Assembly: GCF_019175385.1 (NCBI RefSeq)
Contig: NC_083344.1
Coordinates: 63,736,782-63,800,781, forward strand
Origin: Lycium barbarum
Taxonomy: Eukaryota; Streptophyta; Magnoliopsida; Solanales; Solanaceae
DNA: 64,000 nucleotides
Direction: 5' to 3'
Shown here: one piece after another, positions 1 to 9,746 of the stretch
How the letters are laid out: every line of letters begins with the position of its first letter
Position numbering within the stretch: the stretch's first letter is position 1
Notes under the pieces: generated by a model
What the model was told of the DNA's origin: nothing
Database searches by the model: none
The model's input: only the letters and a program-made list of their open reading frames with translations
Translations under genes and position numbers: made by a program

Positions 1-921
1 TATATCAGAGAGATAGTCAGACTTCACGGGGTCCCTGTATCTATTATTACCGACCGAGGTGCTCAATTCACAGCTAATTTCTGGAGGTCATTTCAGGAGG
101 GATTAGGGACCCAGGTGACCCTCAGTACAGCTTTCCATCCTCAGACCGACGGGCAAGCCGAGCGCACTATTCAGACGCTCGAGGATATGTTGCGGGCCTG
201 CGTTATTGACTTCAGGGGCAGCTGGGATGATCATTTGCCGCTTATAGAGTTTGCCTACAATAACAGTTATCACTCCAGCATTCAGATGGCCCCGTATGAG
301 GCCCTTTATGGCAGGAGGTGCAGATCTCCTATTGGCTGGTTTGACGTGGGCGAGACCAAGTTGATTGGGCCAGATGTGATCCAGGAGGCTGTAGATAAGG
401 TAAAGCTTATTCGGGATCGACTGTTAGCCGCTCAGAGTCGACAGAAAGCTTATGCTGATAAACGGCGTCGACCGTTGGAGTTTCAGGTTGGTGACTGGGT
501 ATTCCTGAAGGTGTCGCCTATGAAGGGCGTTATGAGATTTGGCAGGAAGGGCAAGCTGAGTCCGCGGTACATCGGGCCATACCAGATTGTTCGGAGGATA
601 GGCGCAGTCGCCTACGAGCTAGACTTGCCATCCGATTTGGAGTCCGTACACCCGGTGTTTCATGTGTCTATGTTGCGGAAATGTATTGGTGACCCTTCCA
701 GGATATTCCCAGTAGATGATCTCCAGGTGACGGAGCAGTTATCTTATGACGAGCAGCCGGTATCTATTCTGGATCGTCAGGTGAGGAGATTGCGCACTAA
801 GGAAGTGCCTTCGGTTAAGGTTCTATGGCGAAATAACAACCGGGAAGAGATGACTTGGGAGGCGGAGGATGAGATGAAGAAGAGATTCCCCCATTTATTC
901 CCTACGCCTCCTGTAATCTAG
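1..921 (+). CDS. Element A: C-terminal part of Tekay/Del-type polyprotein (integrase core, GPY/F-like module, degenerate chromodomain)
   Basis: The reading frame is already open at base 1 and runs uninterrupted to the TAG ending at 921, so this is the 3' end of a gag-pol gene whose start lies outside the window. Integrase joins retroelement cDNA to chromosomal DNA in the nucleus. The second catalytic Asp is in TDRGAQF (about residue 18) and the catalytic Glu in GQAERT (about residue 54), which is D35E spacing. A GPY/F-like stretch follows (KLSPRYIGPYQIV), and the last 50 residues (VKVLWRNNNREEMTWE, then FPHLF) resemble the degenerate chromodomain of chromoviruses, thought to direct insertion into heterochromatin. 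The first catalytic Asp and the zinc finger are upstream of the window. No stop or frameshift is seen. Gypsy identity is certain; Tekay/Del placement rests on the tail and the long LTR. Confidence 0.93.
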   Translation, partial: YIREIVRLHGVPVSIITDRGAQFTANFWRSFQEGLGTQVTLSTAFHPQTDGQAERTIQTLEDMLRACVIDFRGSWDDHLPLIEFAYNNSYHSSIQMAPYEALYGRRCRSPIGWFDVGETKLIGPDVIQEAVDKVKLIRDRLLAAQSRQKAYADKRRRPLEFQVGDWVFLKVSPMKGVMRFGRKGKLSPRYIGPYQIVRRIGAVAYELDLPSDLESVHPVFHVSMLRKCIGDPSRIFPVDDLQVTEQLSYDEQPVSILDRQVRRLRTKEVPSVKVLWRNNNREEMTWEAEDEMKKRFPHLFPTPPVI

Positions 922-1057
922 ACTTTTGTATTTGTTGTACCAATGAACGGACGGACCATGTGTGTTATTTATATAAAAATGGTTTTCCCGTTATGCTTGT
1001 GAACCTTCATAAGATTTGTTTAACATTCGGGGACGAATGTTCTTAAGGGGGGGAGAA
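922..1057 (+). promoter_or_regulatory. Element A: 3' untranslated stretch with hairpin and polypurine tract
   Basis: A perfect 7-bp stem (ACATTCG 1023-1029, loop GGGA, CGAATGT 1034-1040) is followed by the purine run AAGGGGGGGAGAA (1045-1057), which directly abuts the LTR. The purine run is the expected primer for plus-strand DNA synthesis. The hairpin recurs before the polypurine tracts of C, D, E and F. Confidence 0.85.
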
Positions 1058-3973
1058 TGTTAGGCCCCGTGTTTTCGTACAATTGGAAATCGAGAAATAA
1101 TTATGACTAGGGTGTTAGAAGGATATAAATTAATTTGTGAGAATATGACTATGTGGGTTATGGAATCTTTTATGCTAAGACCTCGGGGAAGGCCGAGGGT
1201 AAATTTGGAATTTCGGAAATTAGTTTCGGGAATTACAAAACGGGACTTTTTAAGCATTGGGCCAAGAAACCAAAAAAAATTAATTGGAAGCCCAAAGGAA
1301 AGAGAGGGGCCGGCCTTAGCTTGGCCCAACCCATTATGTTGGTGTCATGTGCATAGCACATGACACTTAAAGGATATATATCTATGTTACACTTGGAATT
1401 TATCATAAATCAACAAACATTTCAAGAGCACAAAGAGAGAGAGGGTTCGGCCGTGAGTAAGAGGGAGAGAAAGGAAAAAAATTCCAAGCTTGTGTGTGAT
1501 CCAAAAATCTTGGTTTCTACATATTTGTGAAGTACTCAAGACGCTCTCCGACGTGGTATAATTTGTTTGGCACGGGGACGACGTTTTCGACAAGTCGGGG
1601 TTTCAAGAAAAGGTGAGAATTCTTACCCTTTTATGTTATAGAATTGATGTGAATGTGTTAAGCATTAGAAGTAGACGGAGATCCCGTAATTTTAACGTAA
1701 ATAGGAAGTCGTGGGTGTGTGTTTGTAGTGGGTTTGGCCGAGAGCCATAGAAGGAAAAATTGGTGTGAATTGATCTTGGTTAAGTTGGTCTAATGTGTTG
1801 TTGTGATCCTTATATCGTAAATGATTGATTGTTGAATTAAATTGGCGGTGGAAAACGAATTTGGATGTTATCGGAAAGTGTATATCCTTGGTATCTTTAT
1901 GTATATCAATGTATATCTTGGGTGTTATAGACTTTAGATATGAATCTATATCGATGTTGATGAATTCGGAATGGAACGACGTGAGTTAGAATGTTCGTAG
2001 TGCATTTTAGATGTTTTGAAGAATTTGGGAAATAATGGATTTTTTTTTTTTTTTTTGCAATTTCGTGTATGGCATGGTTTGTAATTAGAATGTGATTGTA
2101 TAAGTTTTAATGTGGGAATACATACAATTATGTAGAATTGGAGTTGTGAAAGTTTGAATGAAAAGTCGCCAACTTAAGGAATCATGTCAAACTTTGAAAC
2201 TAGAATGGTGTTATTGTTGTTTGTTTTGGTTGTTGATGTGTGGGCTGTTGTAGCTGGTTAATTGGAGCCGAGCTACGCCTCGGGGATGTTAGATTTATAG
2301 GGGAAATGCTGCCGAAATTTCGGTAGGCAATTATGAAGTTAAAGGCATTTCAAAGCCTAAGGATCTCATTTGGTAACTTTGACCATTTGCAGATTTTTGA
2401 CGAAACGGGACGAGACATTTGGAAGAGCTTACGACGTTTGTGAGGTATGTAAAGCTTCCCAATTCTTTATTTGGCATATCTTAGTGTGTTAGTTGAATAT
2501 GAGACCTTCCGGAGCATTTCTGCTCCTCGAAACCCGATCCACAGGAAAGTTACTATTCATTCAATTCGATTGAAGCCTAAAGGCTCCCTTTTGGCTAGAA
2601 TGCCATTATTCGTCCGAAACCTATCGAAATGTGGTCGGGTAACCTGGGAATGATTATGTATGACCCTTGGCATATAACTGCTCATAAAAATATGTTCGCC
2701 ACCTCATTTCGACTCGAGGTGGGTCCGCGACCCCAAAATGCCCGATTTGCCCTTCGGGCCATCTTTGATAATAAAGTTGTAAATACTACTTCGGATCCTT
2801 GGAACATCTTCCTACGGGGTAGGTTTGGACAATTCGATACGCTAACCTATGTTTTGAATTATATGGACCATTTTGGAAACGTTTTGTGAAATGAAATTTT
2901 ATGTCGACTAAGTATTCGACTATTTTGTAATGCGACATGAATTATGAATTTACCTTGTTCTGAAACACTATTTTGAACGACGATTTGCATTTGTTTGCTC
3001 ACGACTCCGCTCGTGCCATATTATGACTTCGTTCGCCGGTTCCCGGGCCGGTTTTGATTCGTGCGCTGTATGATACATTCGGCTGTATGCTGTGTTACGG
3101 TTCCCGAGGCTTCGCCATAGGGCCCGGTTCCGTTTGGAGTTATGCTGTGATATGGCTCGGGATGCGATACGCTCACCGATGATTATGATTATGTTCGGGG
3201 ATGTACGGAGATTTGAAACCTTCTGGTGTTATGCTGTGTGTGGCGTCAGCGTTGGAGTGGCGACCACGTTCCTAAGCGTTTGCATGATTTCATTTGCATA
3301 GTATATACGTATATGATTTCGATACAGATTTTGACATACCAGTTTATACCCCACTTTGACATTTGATTTGCTTTCGGTTTTGATCTATAATTCTGTACTC
3401 CGTGCTTTACATACTCAGTACATATTTCGTACTGACCCCCTTTCTTCGGGGGCTGCGTTTTATGCCCGCAGGTGCAGATATCGGTGATCCTCCGCAGTAG
3501 GCTTCACTTCTGGCTATTCCGGAGTACTCTTATCCGATCCGGAGTCCACTTTTGGTACAGACTCTTTTGTTTTGTATATATTTGGTATGTCTGACTATTT
3601 GGGTACGGTGGGGCCCTGTCTCGCCACATGTCTTTGTTTTGAGTTCGTAGAGGCCTGTAGTCATATATGTGGGGCGAGGGTCCTATGTGTTTATTGTCTG
3701 ATTTTGCTTTCGGGTCTTAAAGCGGTCTGTTTGATATGATGGCCCCAAATGGCCCTTTTGTATATATTTGTATTTTGACCGGCGATGTCTATTCCGCCGC
3801 TTTGTTTGAGTTTGATTTGATATGACCGCTTAAGACATATTTTCGATATAAATTATGTTTGATATAACTTCTTGAAAATTCTGAAATAAGTTTAGATTCG
3901 GAAATAAATATGCGATTTGGTCTGGGTACCCAGGTAGGGTGCCAGTCGCGGCCCACGGGGCTGGGTCGTGACA
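1058..3973 (+). mobile_element. Element A: 3' LTR (2.9 kb)
   Basis: The LTR begins TGTTAGGCCCC right after the polypurine tract and ends GGGTCGTGACA. A perfect 11-bp inverted repeat (1342-1352 and 1356-1366) stands just before a TATA-like box (about 1372-1383), so U3 is short (about 330 bp) and R plus U5 long. Recurrent LTR modules are present: splice-donor-like AGGTGAGAA near 1610, the palindrome block at 2298-2325, GAGGTATGTAAAG near 2442, and three hairpins at 3405-3477. The sequence after 3973 is gag of an oppositely oriented element, so A inserted into B. Its 5' LTR is outside the window. Short open frames inside it match nothing recognisable. Confidence 0.9.
3405..3477 (+). promoter_or_regulatory. 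Three-hairpin LTR module (A)
   Basis: Three stem-loops in a row: AGTAC/GTACT, CCCCC/GGGGG (loop TTTCTTC) and CTGCG/CGCAG, followed by GTGCAG. This is the reference form for the copies in the other LTRs. Confidence 0.7.
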
Positions 3974-4980
3974 GACGCTCTAGAACTCTAGCCTACTCCG
4001 GAATAAGAAAACCGATAAGATCTTGGACCTAAAAATCGCGGAGATGCACTCCCTGCTGATTGGGAAGGATATCTAGAATATTGCTACCTCTGTCCTCCCC
4101 TGGACTCGCCCTCGATATTTAAAGATCTGGCCCTCTTACTATGGCCCCTGTCACGGTCACGCTCTATTCTCCTCTAACCCTTGCGATCTTCCAGATTCTA
4201 TGCATATGCCTGTATACGGGAGATGTCCATGCCTGGCTGTAATGCGGCAGTTGTACAAGCATCTATCAAATGCGGCCCAAGACCAGCCACAAAATGATGA
4301 ACTCTGTCCTCCATCTCAGCCACTATGGCTGGGGCATATCTAGACATAGAATAAAAATACACACAATACTCCTGGACACACATATTACCCTACTCAATAC
4401 GTAGAAACCTATCTGCTCGAGCTCCCCTGACCTAAGGAGGTAAATAATGGCGGATAAAAGCATCTGAAAACTCCCGCGAAACAGCTGGAGGGGCATTCTC
4501 TCCCCTAGATAACTCCCAAGTCTGATACCACTGTACTGTAATATCACGAAGCCTATACGAAGCCAACTCCACAGACTCGACCTCATCCGCGTGCATAACC
4601 CTCAAGGTCCTCGGCATACCATCAATGAAATCCTAGTGGTTCATATTTTGCTTTGTCACAGAAAACTCAGGAGGATCTAACCCGAGAAAAGTCTTAACCC
4701 TCGAACTACCAGCCTTGTCTGCCTGATCAACGCCAACCCCCTTCCGCTGTGCCTAAGCGGCTACCAATCTGGTCAATAACTGCACAAAATCCCTCACATC
4801 TTGGCCCGGTGCATCCGACTGAGGATTTGGGGCAGGTGCTGGAGGCGGGGTATGCGAAGTCTCGGACGCGCTGTTTCTCTGAATCTCATCTCCAGCCTTC
4901 GTAGCCTGCCGAGTTCGGATAGTGGCCTCATCGGCTGCTCTCTTGCCCTTCTGGGTAGCTGTAGCTTTCTTATGAGGCAT
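3974..4980 (-). pseudogene. Element B: decayed gag, truncated by insertion of A
   Basis: On the minus strand a gag gene starts at 4980 with MPHKKATATQKGK, matching the gag starts of E and F. A proline-rich stretch follows, then the gag core in pieces: ESVELASYRLRDITVQWYQ (about 4560) and [18 protein letters not shown] (about 4330-4270), corresponding to the capsid region. Frameshifts and stops separate the pieces, and past about 4200 only fragments of the basic Arg/Asp-rich linker can be read. The zinc knuckles and pol are missing because element A begins at the left boundary. Gag would form the virus-like particle; this copy cannot make a full protein. Confidence 0.8.
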
Positions 4981-5167
4981 CGCTGAAATCAGAACAAATC
5001 ATCAGAAGATAAACTCTCAACTCATGGCTCTATCGCACGATCTAAGAGTGAAAAGAATGTCATCATCCTAAATGTCCTGTAGCCTTCTATTTATAAGCGT
5101 GGTGCACAACACAACATAAATAAGACTCTACTAGACACAGTCTGTAGGCAACCTTAGGATGAAACTG

Positions 5168-5179
5168 ATCTGATACCAC
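5168..5179 (-). other. Element B: primer binding site (initiator tRNA-Met type)
   Basis: Minus strand TGGTATCAGATC, three bases beyond the LTR end. It matches the TGGTATCAGAGC primer site complementary to the 3' end of plant initiator tRNA-Met, except near its end. Confidence 0.85.
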
Positions 5180-5651
5180 TTCTGTCATGACCCAAACCGA
5201 TGAATTGTGATGAGTGTTTGACCTCTTATGGTCCCAAACACCCCTTTACTTATATCTGAACAATACTGAACATCAAGGGCCCATAAATAACTTAAACTGA
5301 ATCCACACTGCCTCATGCAAGAGTGATATCAAGAACTCTGTATAATTTGAATATACATATATACATGTTGAAAGAACAGCGTAAGCCTACTAGGCTACTA
5401 CATATACTGTGCCCAAAAGGATAGAAGCCGACAAGGCTACATCGTCTAACATATACATACAACTATCTATAGACCTCTACTGCAGTACAACACTGTAGAA
5501 AGGACGGGACAAGGCCCCCGTCATACCCATAATGCATATACATCCCAAAAGAATGACATACAAAAATAGACTGTAGCTCCGGATCAAATGGAGCGCACTG
5601 ACCACTGCTGGATATAGAGGTCCTACTGAACTGGACCACCTGTCTGTTTGC

Positions 5652-5726
5652 CTGAATCTGCGGGCATGAACGCAGCCCCCGAGTAATAGGAGAGTCAGTA
5701 CGGATAATGTACTGAGTACGTAAGGC
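5652..5726 (-). promoter_or_regulatory. Three-hairpin LTR module (B, partly decayed)
   Basis: The first stem (AGTAC/GTACT) and third stem (CTGCG/CGCAG) are intact. The middle stem has mismatches. Confidence 0.5.
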
Positions 5727-7167
5727 ATAAGAGTAACATAAGCATAAGTATAAGAATCATGAACGAAATCTGGAACTCAAATGCCACTGACTGTCCACAT
5801 AGATTTGTATGAACCGGTATCTGTAAGTATGCATAAATCTGCATAACTGACAATGCCTCTGTGGGCGCATAATCTGTATTCTCTCAATGATAATCATGTT
5901 CATGTATATAAATATAGGGCATACATGTATATATATGAGTATATAATGCCTGTCTAGGCTCTATGGGCATCCCATCATATCATATCGGCCTCTCTGCGGC
6001 CATCATCATCATCATCATATACATTGTTGCGGAACGTGCAACCCGATCCATATATTAACATCTTGGTGCACCAGCTGATCAGGTGGTAATACGTATATAA
6101 CGCCTATCCCTTTCCCTATGCCCCATATACATATCATACATGTGTATATAACGCCTTCTGGTCATGGGTCAATATGCATATGTATATGAATGCAATGCAT
6201 AACTGAATTGTGTACATAGAACTCTCGGAGTGACATAAGGTCATATTACCTACGATGGACAACCTTTGAGCTAACATCATCAACGTAAGAAATCTCAAGA
6301 CCCATGAACAGAAGGAACAATCATATGGGGTATAGGAACCTCAAGTACTGAAGTACTTCTAGTGCTTCTAAGAGTAGAGTAATATCGAAGCTCGTTTAAT
6401 CGCTTGTTGGCTAATAATATAGGATCATGCCAAAAATGAAGAAGGAATGGCCTTAACATACCTTAGCGTCTCCTTAATCTCTTAATGTTCTCCTTCCAAT
6501 TCGCAAAGTCTACATTCAAGAGGAATTACACTAATGTTAAGTCTTGAATAAAGAAACACTCTTAAGCTCACACTAGCATAGTTAATGAAATTAGTGAAAT
6601 TTGGGCAGCACTTCCCCTATTTTTATCGAATTCCACCATATGGAAAAACAACTCCCAAACAACAATAACTACATCCACAATATCTCAATCAAGAAGTTAT
6701 ATTCAATTAAACCCAAGTTGGGCCGAAATCCCCTTTTTAAATTCACACAAAGTCATCTTCTTCATTACACCATCCATGGCTTTTCCACTTTAATTATTTT
6801 CCTCTCTAAGGAGTACTAATGCCTTTACATCAGCTCAACCATAAGAATAAGATGGAAAACATACCTTGACTCAAATAACTTCCCTTCACTCAACTTCCTC
6901 CAAGCTCAAGTTCACCACCACTTTGAAAAGGAGCAAGAAACTTTACCTCCCATGGATTACCTTAAGCTCTTGATGCTGATCCTCTCTCTTGATGATACGA
7001 AAAGGTGAGAAGGGTTAGGGAAACTCCAAAATCTCTCAAGCAGACTCTAGAAATGTAGGGAAATTAGTGAGAGAAGGTGGAAATGAATTTGGGGTCGTTT
7101 GGGTTTTAAAAAGGTGGCCAAAATACACCCCGACCAACTTGGCGAAGAGTATGCGGCTTAGCACACT

Positions 7168-7288
7168 GAGTGTGCGGCCGCACACTCCTCCCTTGGTTTG
7201 GGGAGGGCCTTGGACAGAAAGGCCAGCCATTTTGGCAAGTTGACACCCAGTGTACGGGTCAGCACATTGAGTGTGCGACCGCACACTG
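7168..7288. promoter_or_regulatory. Element B U3: paired 20-bp palindromes
   Basis: GAGTGTGCGGCCGCACACTC (7168-7187) is a perfect 20-bp palindrome. A second copy at 7269-7288 differs at two bases. They stand directly upstream, in LTR sense, of the TATA-like box. An enhancer role is inference. Confidence 0.6.
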
Positions 7289-7834
7289 CCCTCTTTCTTC
7301 CGGCTTCGCGAACATGCGATCCTTTCGATTTGTTTAATCTCCAATCCTTATGGAACCTTATTGGCACTTTTATAGAACTTCATTAACCATATTAGGGGCC
7401 TCATATCTCTTCCTCAAGGATGCTAGGAAAAGCATATCCCAAATGATACGAAATTTCCCACAACGTGGCTCAACTTTAACCTTCTCCGACGAACTCACTT
7501 CTCTAGCCTCAAATGCCTTCGGAATCTTAATTAGAATCACCAAACATCCTTCTTAACCTTACGAGGGCTTCATGTCTACTTTAGGTTTACATTGGCACAT
7601 TCACAATGCGAGCGACACGAAATTCGAAGGTGTAACAACTAGTCTCAGGCTGGTTGCTTTGATTAAAAAAAAAGTTGTCATCGGCTTTATTTCATTTATT
7701 TATAACAAAATAAATCACGTATCCTTTAAACCACAAACAAATTCAACTGTTCTCTTTTTAGGGTAAACAAGTATGAAATTCAATAATTGTTCCTTACTTT
7801 AGTTTCTACTTTCTTTTAATTTTGAATTTGAAGC

Positions 7835-8342
7835 TTAAGTGTTGTATTTTTCATTTTCAAAAACCAAAACTTGTTCCTTAAGATGTTTAGTTTTTGTTTC
7901 AAGTTCAGCTTGATATTGTTCAAGACTTTGGCGCTCAAACTTTATGCCAAATATCTCATTTATCAATTGCTCTTTATCGACACTCAAGATTTGTAATTTA
8001 TTCATCAAAGTAAGCACTAAAGTCATCATCCTTTTCTTAGATATAGTATCAAAATTTTCTTTATGTTTAGAAATATTTGCCTTATTGGCTTCTATTTCTG
8101 TTTAAGAGTCACAAATTTCCATCATCTCAAAGACTTCATCATCACATCTTATTCCAGGTTTTGAGTCTATCAATAAGGTCAGTTATATAGGGATTCAATA
8201 GCTTTATTTTCGTCCTCTTCATCAGAGTTGTCTGCCCAAGATGCAAGAAGACTTGACTCATGGCCTCATTTGCTTCCTTCCTTTGAGATTCTTTATAGGT
8301 AGGAACTCGTCCCTTATTCTGTTCCTTCTTATTTTTAATCAA
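7835..8342 (-). pseudogene. Possible Ty1/copia gag-linker remnant (coiled-coil coding stretch)
   Basis: On the minus strand, broken frames encode a Lys/Glu-rich segment (YKESQRKEANEAMSQVFL, then a frameshift) and a clear heptad-like coiled coil of about 60 residues (LINEIFGIKFERQSLEQYQ, followed by Glu/Lys repeats). This resembles the acidic and coiled-coil linker found after the zinc knuckle in plant copia-type polyproteins. No catalytic motif is present. It could also be part of an unrelated coiled-coil gene fragment. Confidence 0.35.
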
Positions 8343-8591
8343 ATTTTTGGGACTTTATTAATAATTCAAAGTGGAATCACAAAAACAGTTTAAAAATAAT
8401 GCAGAAACAAAAATAGAAAGTACTTTTTCTAAAAATAACCACTGGATTGACCCCAACAACTCTTTTATTTATTTTTATAAATCGAAAAGTCCTTACATAA
8501 AACAAAATACAAGGTAAAGTAAATGAAAGCAAGAAAAGGGGGCTTCTTGAAATCCCTAAATAGAAAGTACTACTCTTTTCCCTAGTCGTCT

Positions 8592-8592
8592 T

Positions 8593-8666
<74 letters not shown>
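8592..8666. repeat. (TA)n microsatellite
   Basis: About 75 bp of alternating TA with one TG interruption near 8616. Confidence 0.98.
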
Positions 8667-8667
<1 letters not shown>

Positions 8668-8906
8668 CTACTTAATATAAGGGACAATTTTAGGATTTTG
8701 TAGTCCTCACAGTATTATAATTTGGTCTTTGTCGTCCTGTTCATGTGCCCGCTGAGCCGAGGTGGCGTTAGGGCTATTTTTGGACTTGTTCTGAGTTGGA
8801 TAACCTCCTTTCCAGGGTTATTAACCTAGTAAAAGTCCCTATGCAGTATCATCTCACTGTGTACATGAGTAGTGATGGGTGATATAAGTTCAATACACTT
8901 TTCTTA

Positions 8907-9746
8907 ATGAATATCATTAGGAGTAAAAGTACTATTAAAAATAGTAAAAAAGAGGAATATGATATGCCTCAGCAATTAGATCTGCTTAATAAGTGGACTA
9001 TCCCTAAAATTCAGCCCAGATTAATTTATCAAATGGGTACTTTTGAGAAATTAGATCTCAAACAAGTGGGTACGGTTCAAACCAATTTAGCATATGGTCC
9101 TGTATATTTTAATGCTTATCCTAATTTGCAGGTATCTTTACAGGATGAGAATTCTCTAAATGCTTTAATATTAAGTGTTAAATTATATGACTATGATTAT
9201 ATGCCCGGTACTGAAGTAATATGTATTTGTTATAGAATATATTTTAAACCATTATATACTATGAATCCTATGTGTAAAATTATGGATTTAAAAAATGAAG
9301 CTATTTTGATAGAAACTAATTTTGGTAAATCTAAAAATGTTACTCGTAGACCTATTAAATGGGATGAAATTGATTTTCCCAAAGAATGGGTCATAGAGGG
9401 AGCTGCTCCTCCCCAAAATAATTTAAATATTGATGTTACTGAAATTGAGCAGACCCCAAATGGGACTATTAGATTAAGGTTTGCAGAACCTAAATTTTTA
9501 TCAGATCAAGCTGAAAGTCATAGTATCAGCACTAGATTTAGACAGATTAGATCAAATTCTTCATGTCATTCTTATATTTCACCAATTGATTATATTGTCC
9601 AGTCTCCATCTAGAGCTTATACTTCTCAAATTAGAGAAACTGATAATAATAGAATTAGTAATCTTAAAATTGATCAAGATAATATCGTTACTGGTATTAA
9701 GCACACGAAATTGACCGAGTCAGATATGGATTTTAATGATATTTAA
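8907..9746 (+). CDS. Endogenous pararetrovirus: movement-protein-like ORF
   Basis: An uninterrupted 279-codon frame starts at ATG 8907 and stops with TAA at 9744-9746. The central part (TNLAYGPVYFNAYPNLQVSL, then PGTEVICICYRIYFKPL and RRPIKWDEIDFPKEW) resembles the 30K-type movement protein at the start of caulimovirid-like polyproteins in plant genomes. Such proteins open plasmodesmata for cell-to-cell spread. The C-terminal third is Ser/Asn/Ile-rich and poorly conserved. The next frame starts inside the stop (TAATG), as in tightly packed pararetroviral ORFs. Being fully open while the following region is broken is notable. The assignment is from remembered family resemblance; genus cannot be set. 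Confidence 0.72.
   Translation: MNIIRSKSTIKNSKKEEYDMPQQLDLLNKWTIPKIQPRLIYQMGTFEKLDLKQVGTVQTNLAYGPVYFNAYPNLQVSLQDENSLNALILSVKLYDYDYMPGTEVICICYRIYFKPLYTMNPMCKIMDLKNEAILIETNFGKSKNVTRRPIKWDEIDFPKEWVIEGAAPPQNNLNIDVTEIEQTPNGTIRLRFAEPKFLSDQAESHSISTRFRQIRSNSSCHSYISPIDYIVQSPSRAYTSQIRETDNNRISNLKIDQDNIVTGIKHTKLTESDMDFNDI

Larger units (their letters stand above)
5183..7637 (-). mobile_element. Element B: 5' LTR (2.45 kb)
   Basis: On the minus strand the LTR begins TGTTACACC at 7637 and ends GGGTCATGACA at 5183, next to a primer site and gag, so it is a 5' LTR. U3 holds two long palindromes (see 7168-7288) just upstream of a TTTTTAAAA box near 7110. The splice-donor-like block lies near 6427-6472 and a degraded three-hairpin module at 5652-5726. 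The target duplication cannot be checked because the other end is outside the window. Confidence 0.85.
7638..8906. other. AT-rich stretch between LTR B and the pararetroviral insert
   Basis: No intact gene is seen. It contains a possible copia-like coding remnant (7835-8342) and a TA microsatellite. From 8700 to 8906 the sequence leads into the pararetroviral reading frame and may be its original 5' flank. Nothing else is recognisable. Confidence 0.6.

Noticed and set aside
2471..3301. Small frames of 60-86 codons inside LTR A
   Set aside because: They are inside the R-U5 part of the LTR, lack conserved counterparts in the other LTRs and match no family.
7835..8342. Host coiled-coil gene exon
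   Set aside because: Broken frames, no splice context seen and resemblance to copia linkers; kept only as a weak retroelement remnant.
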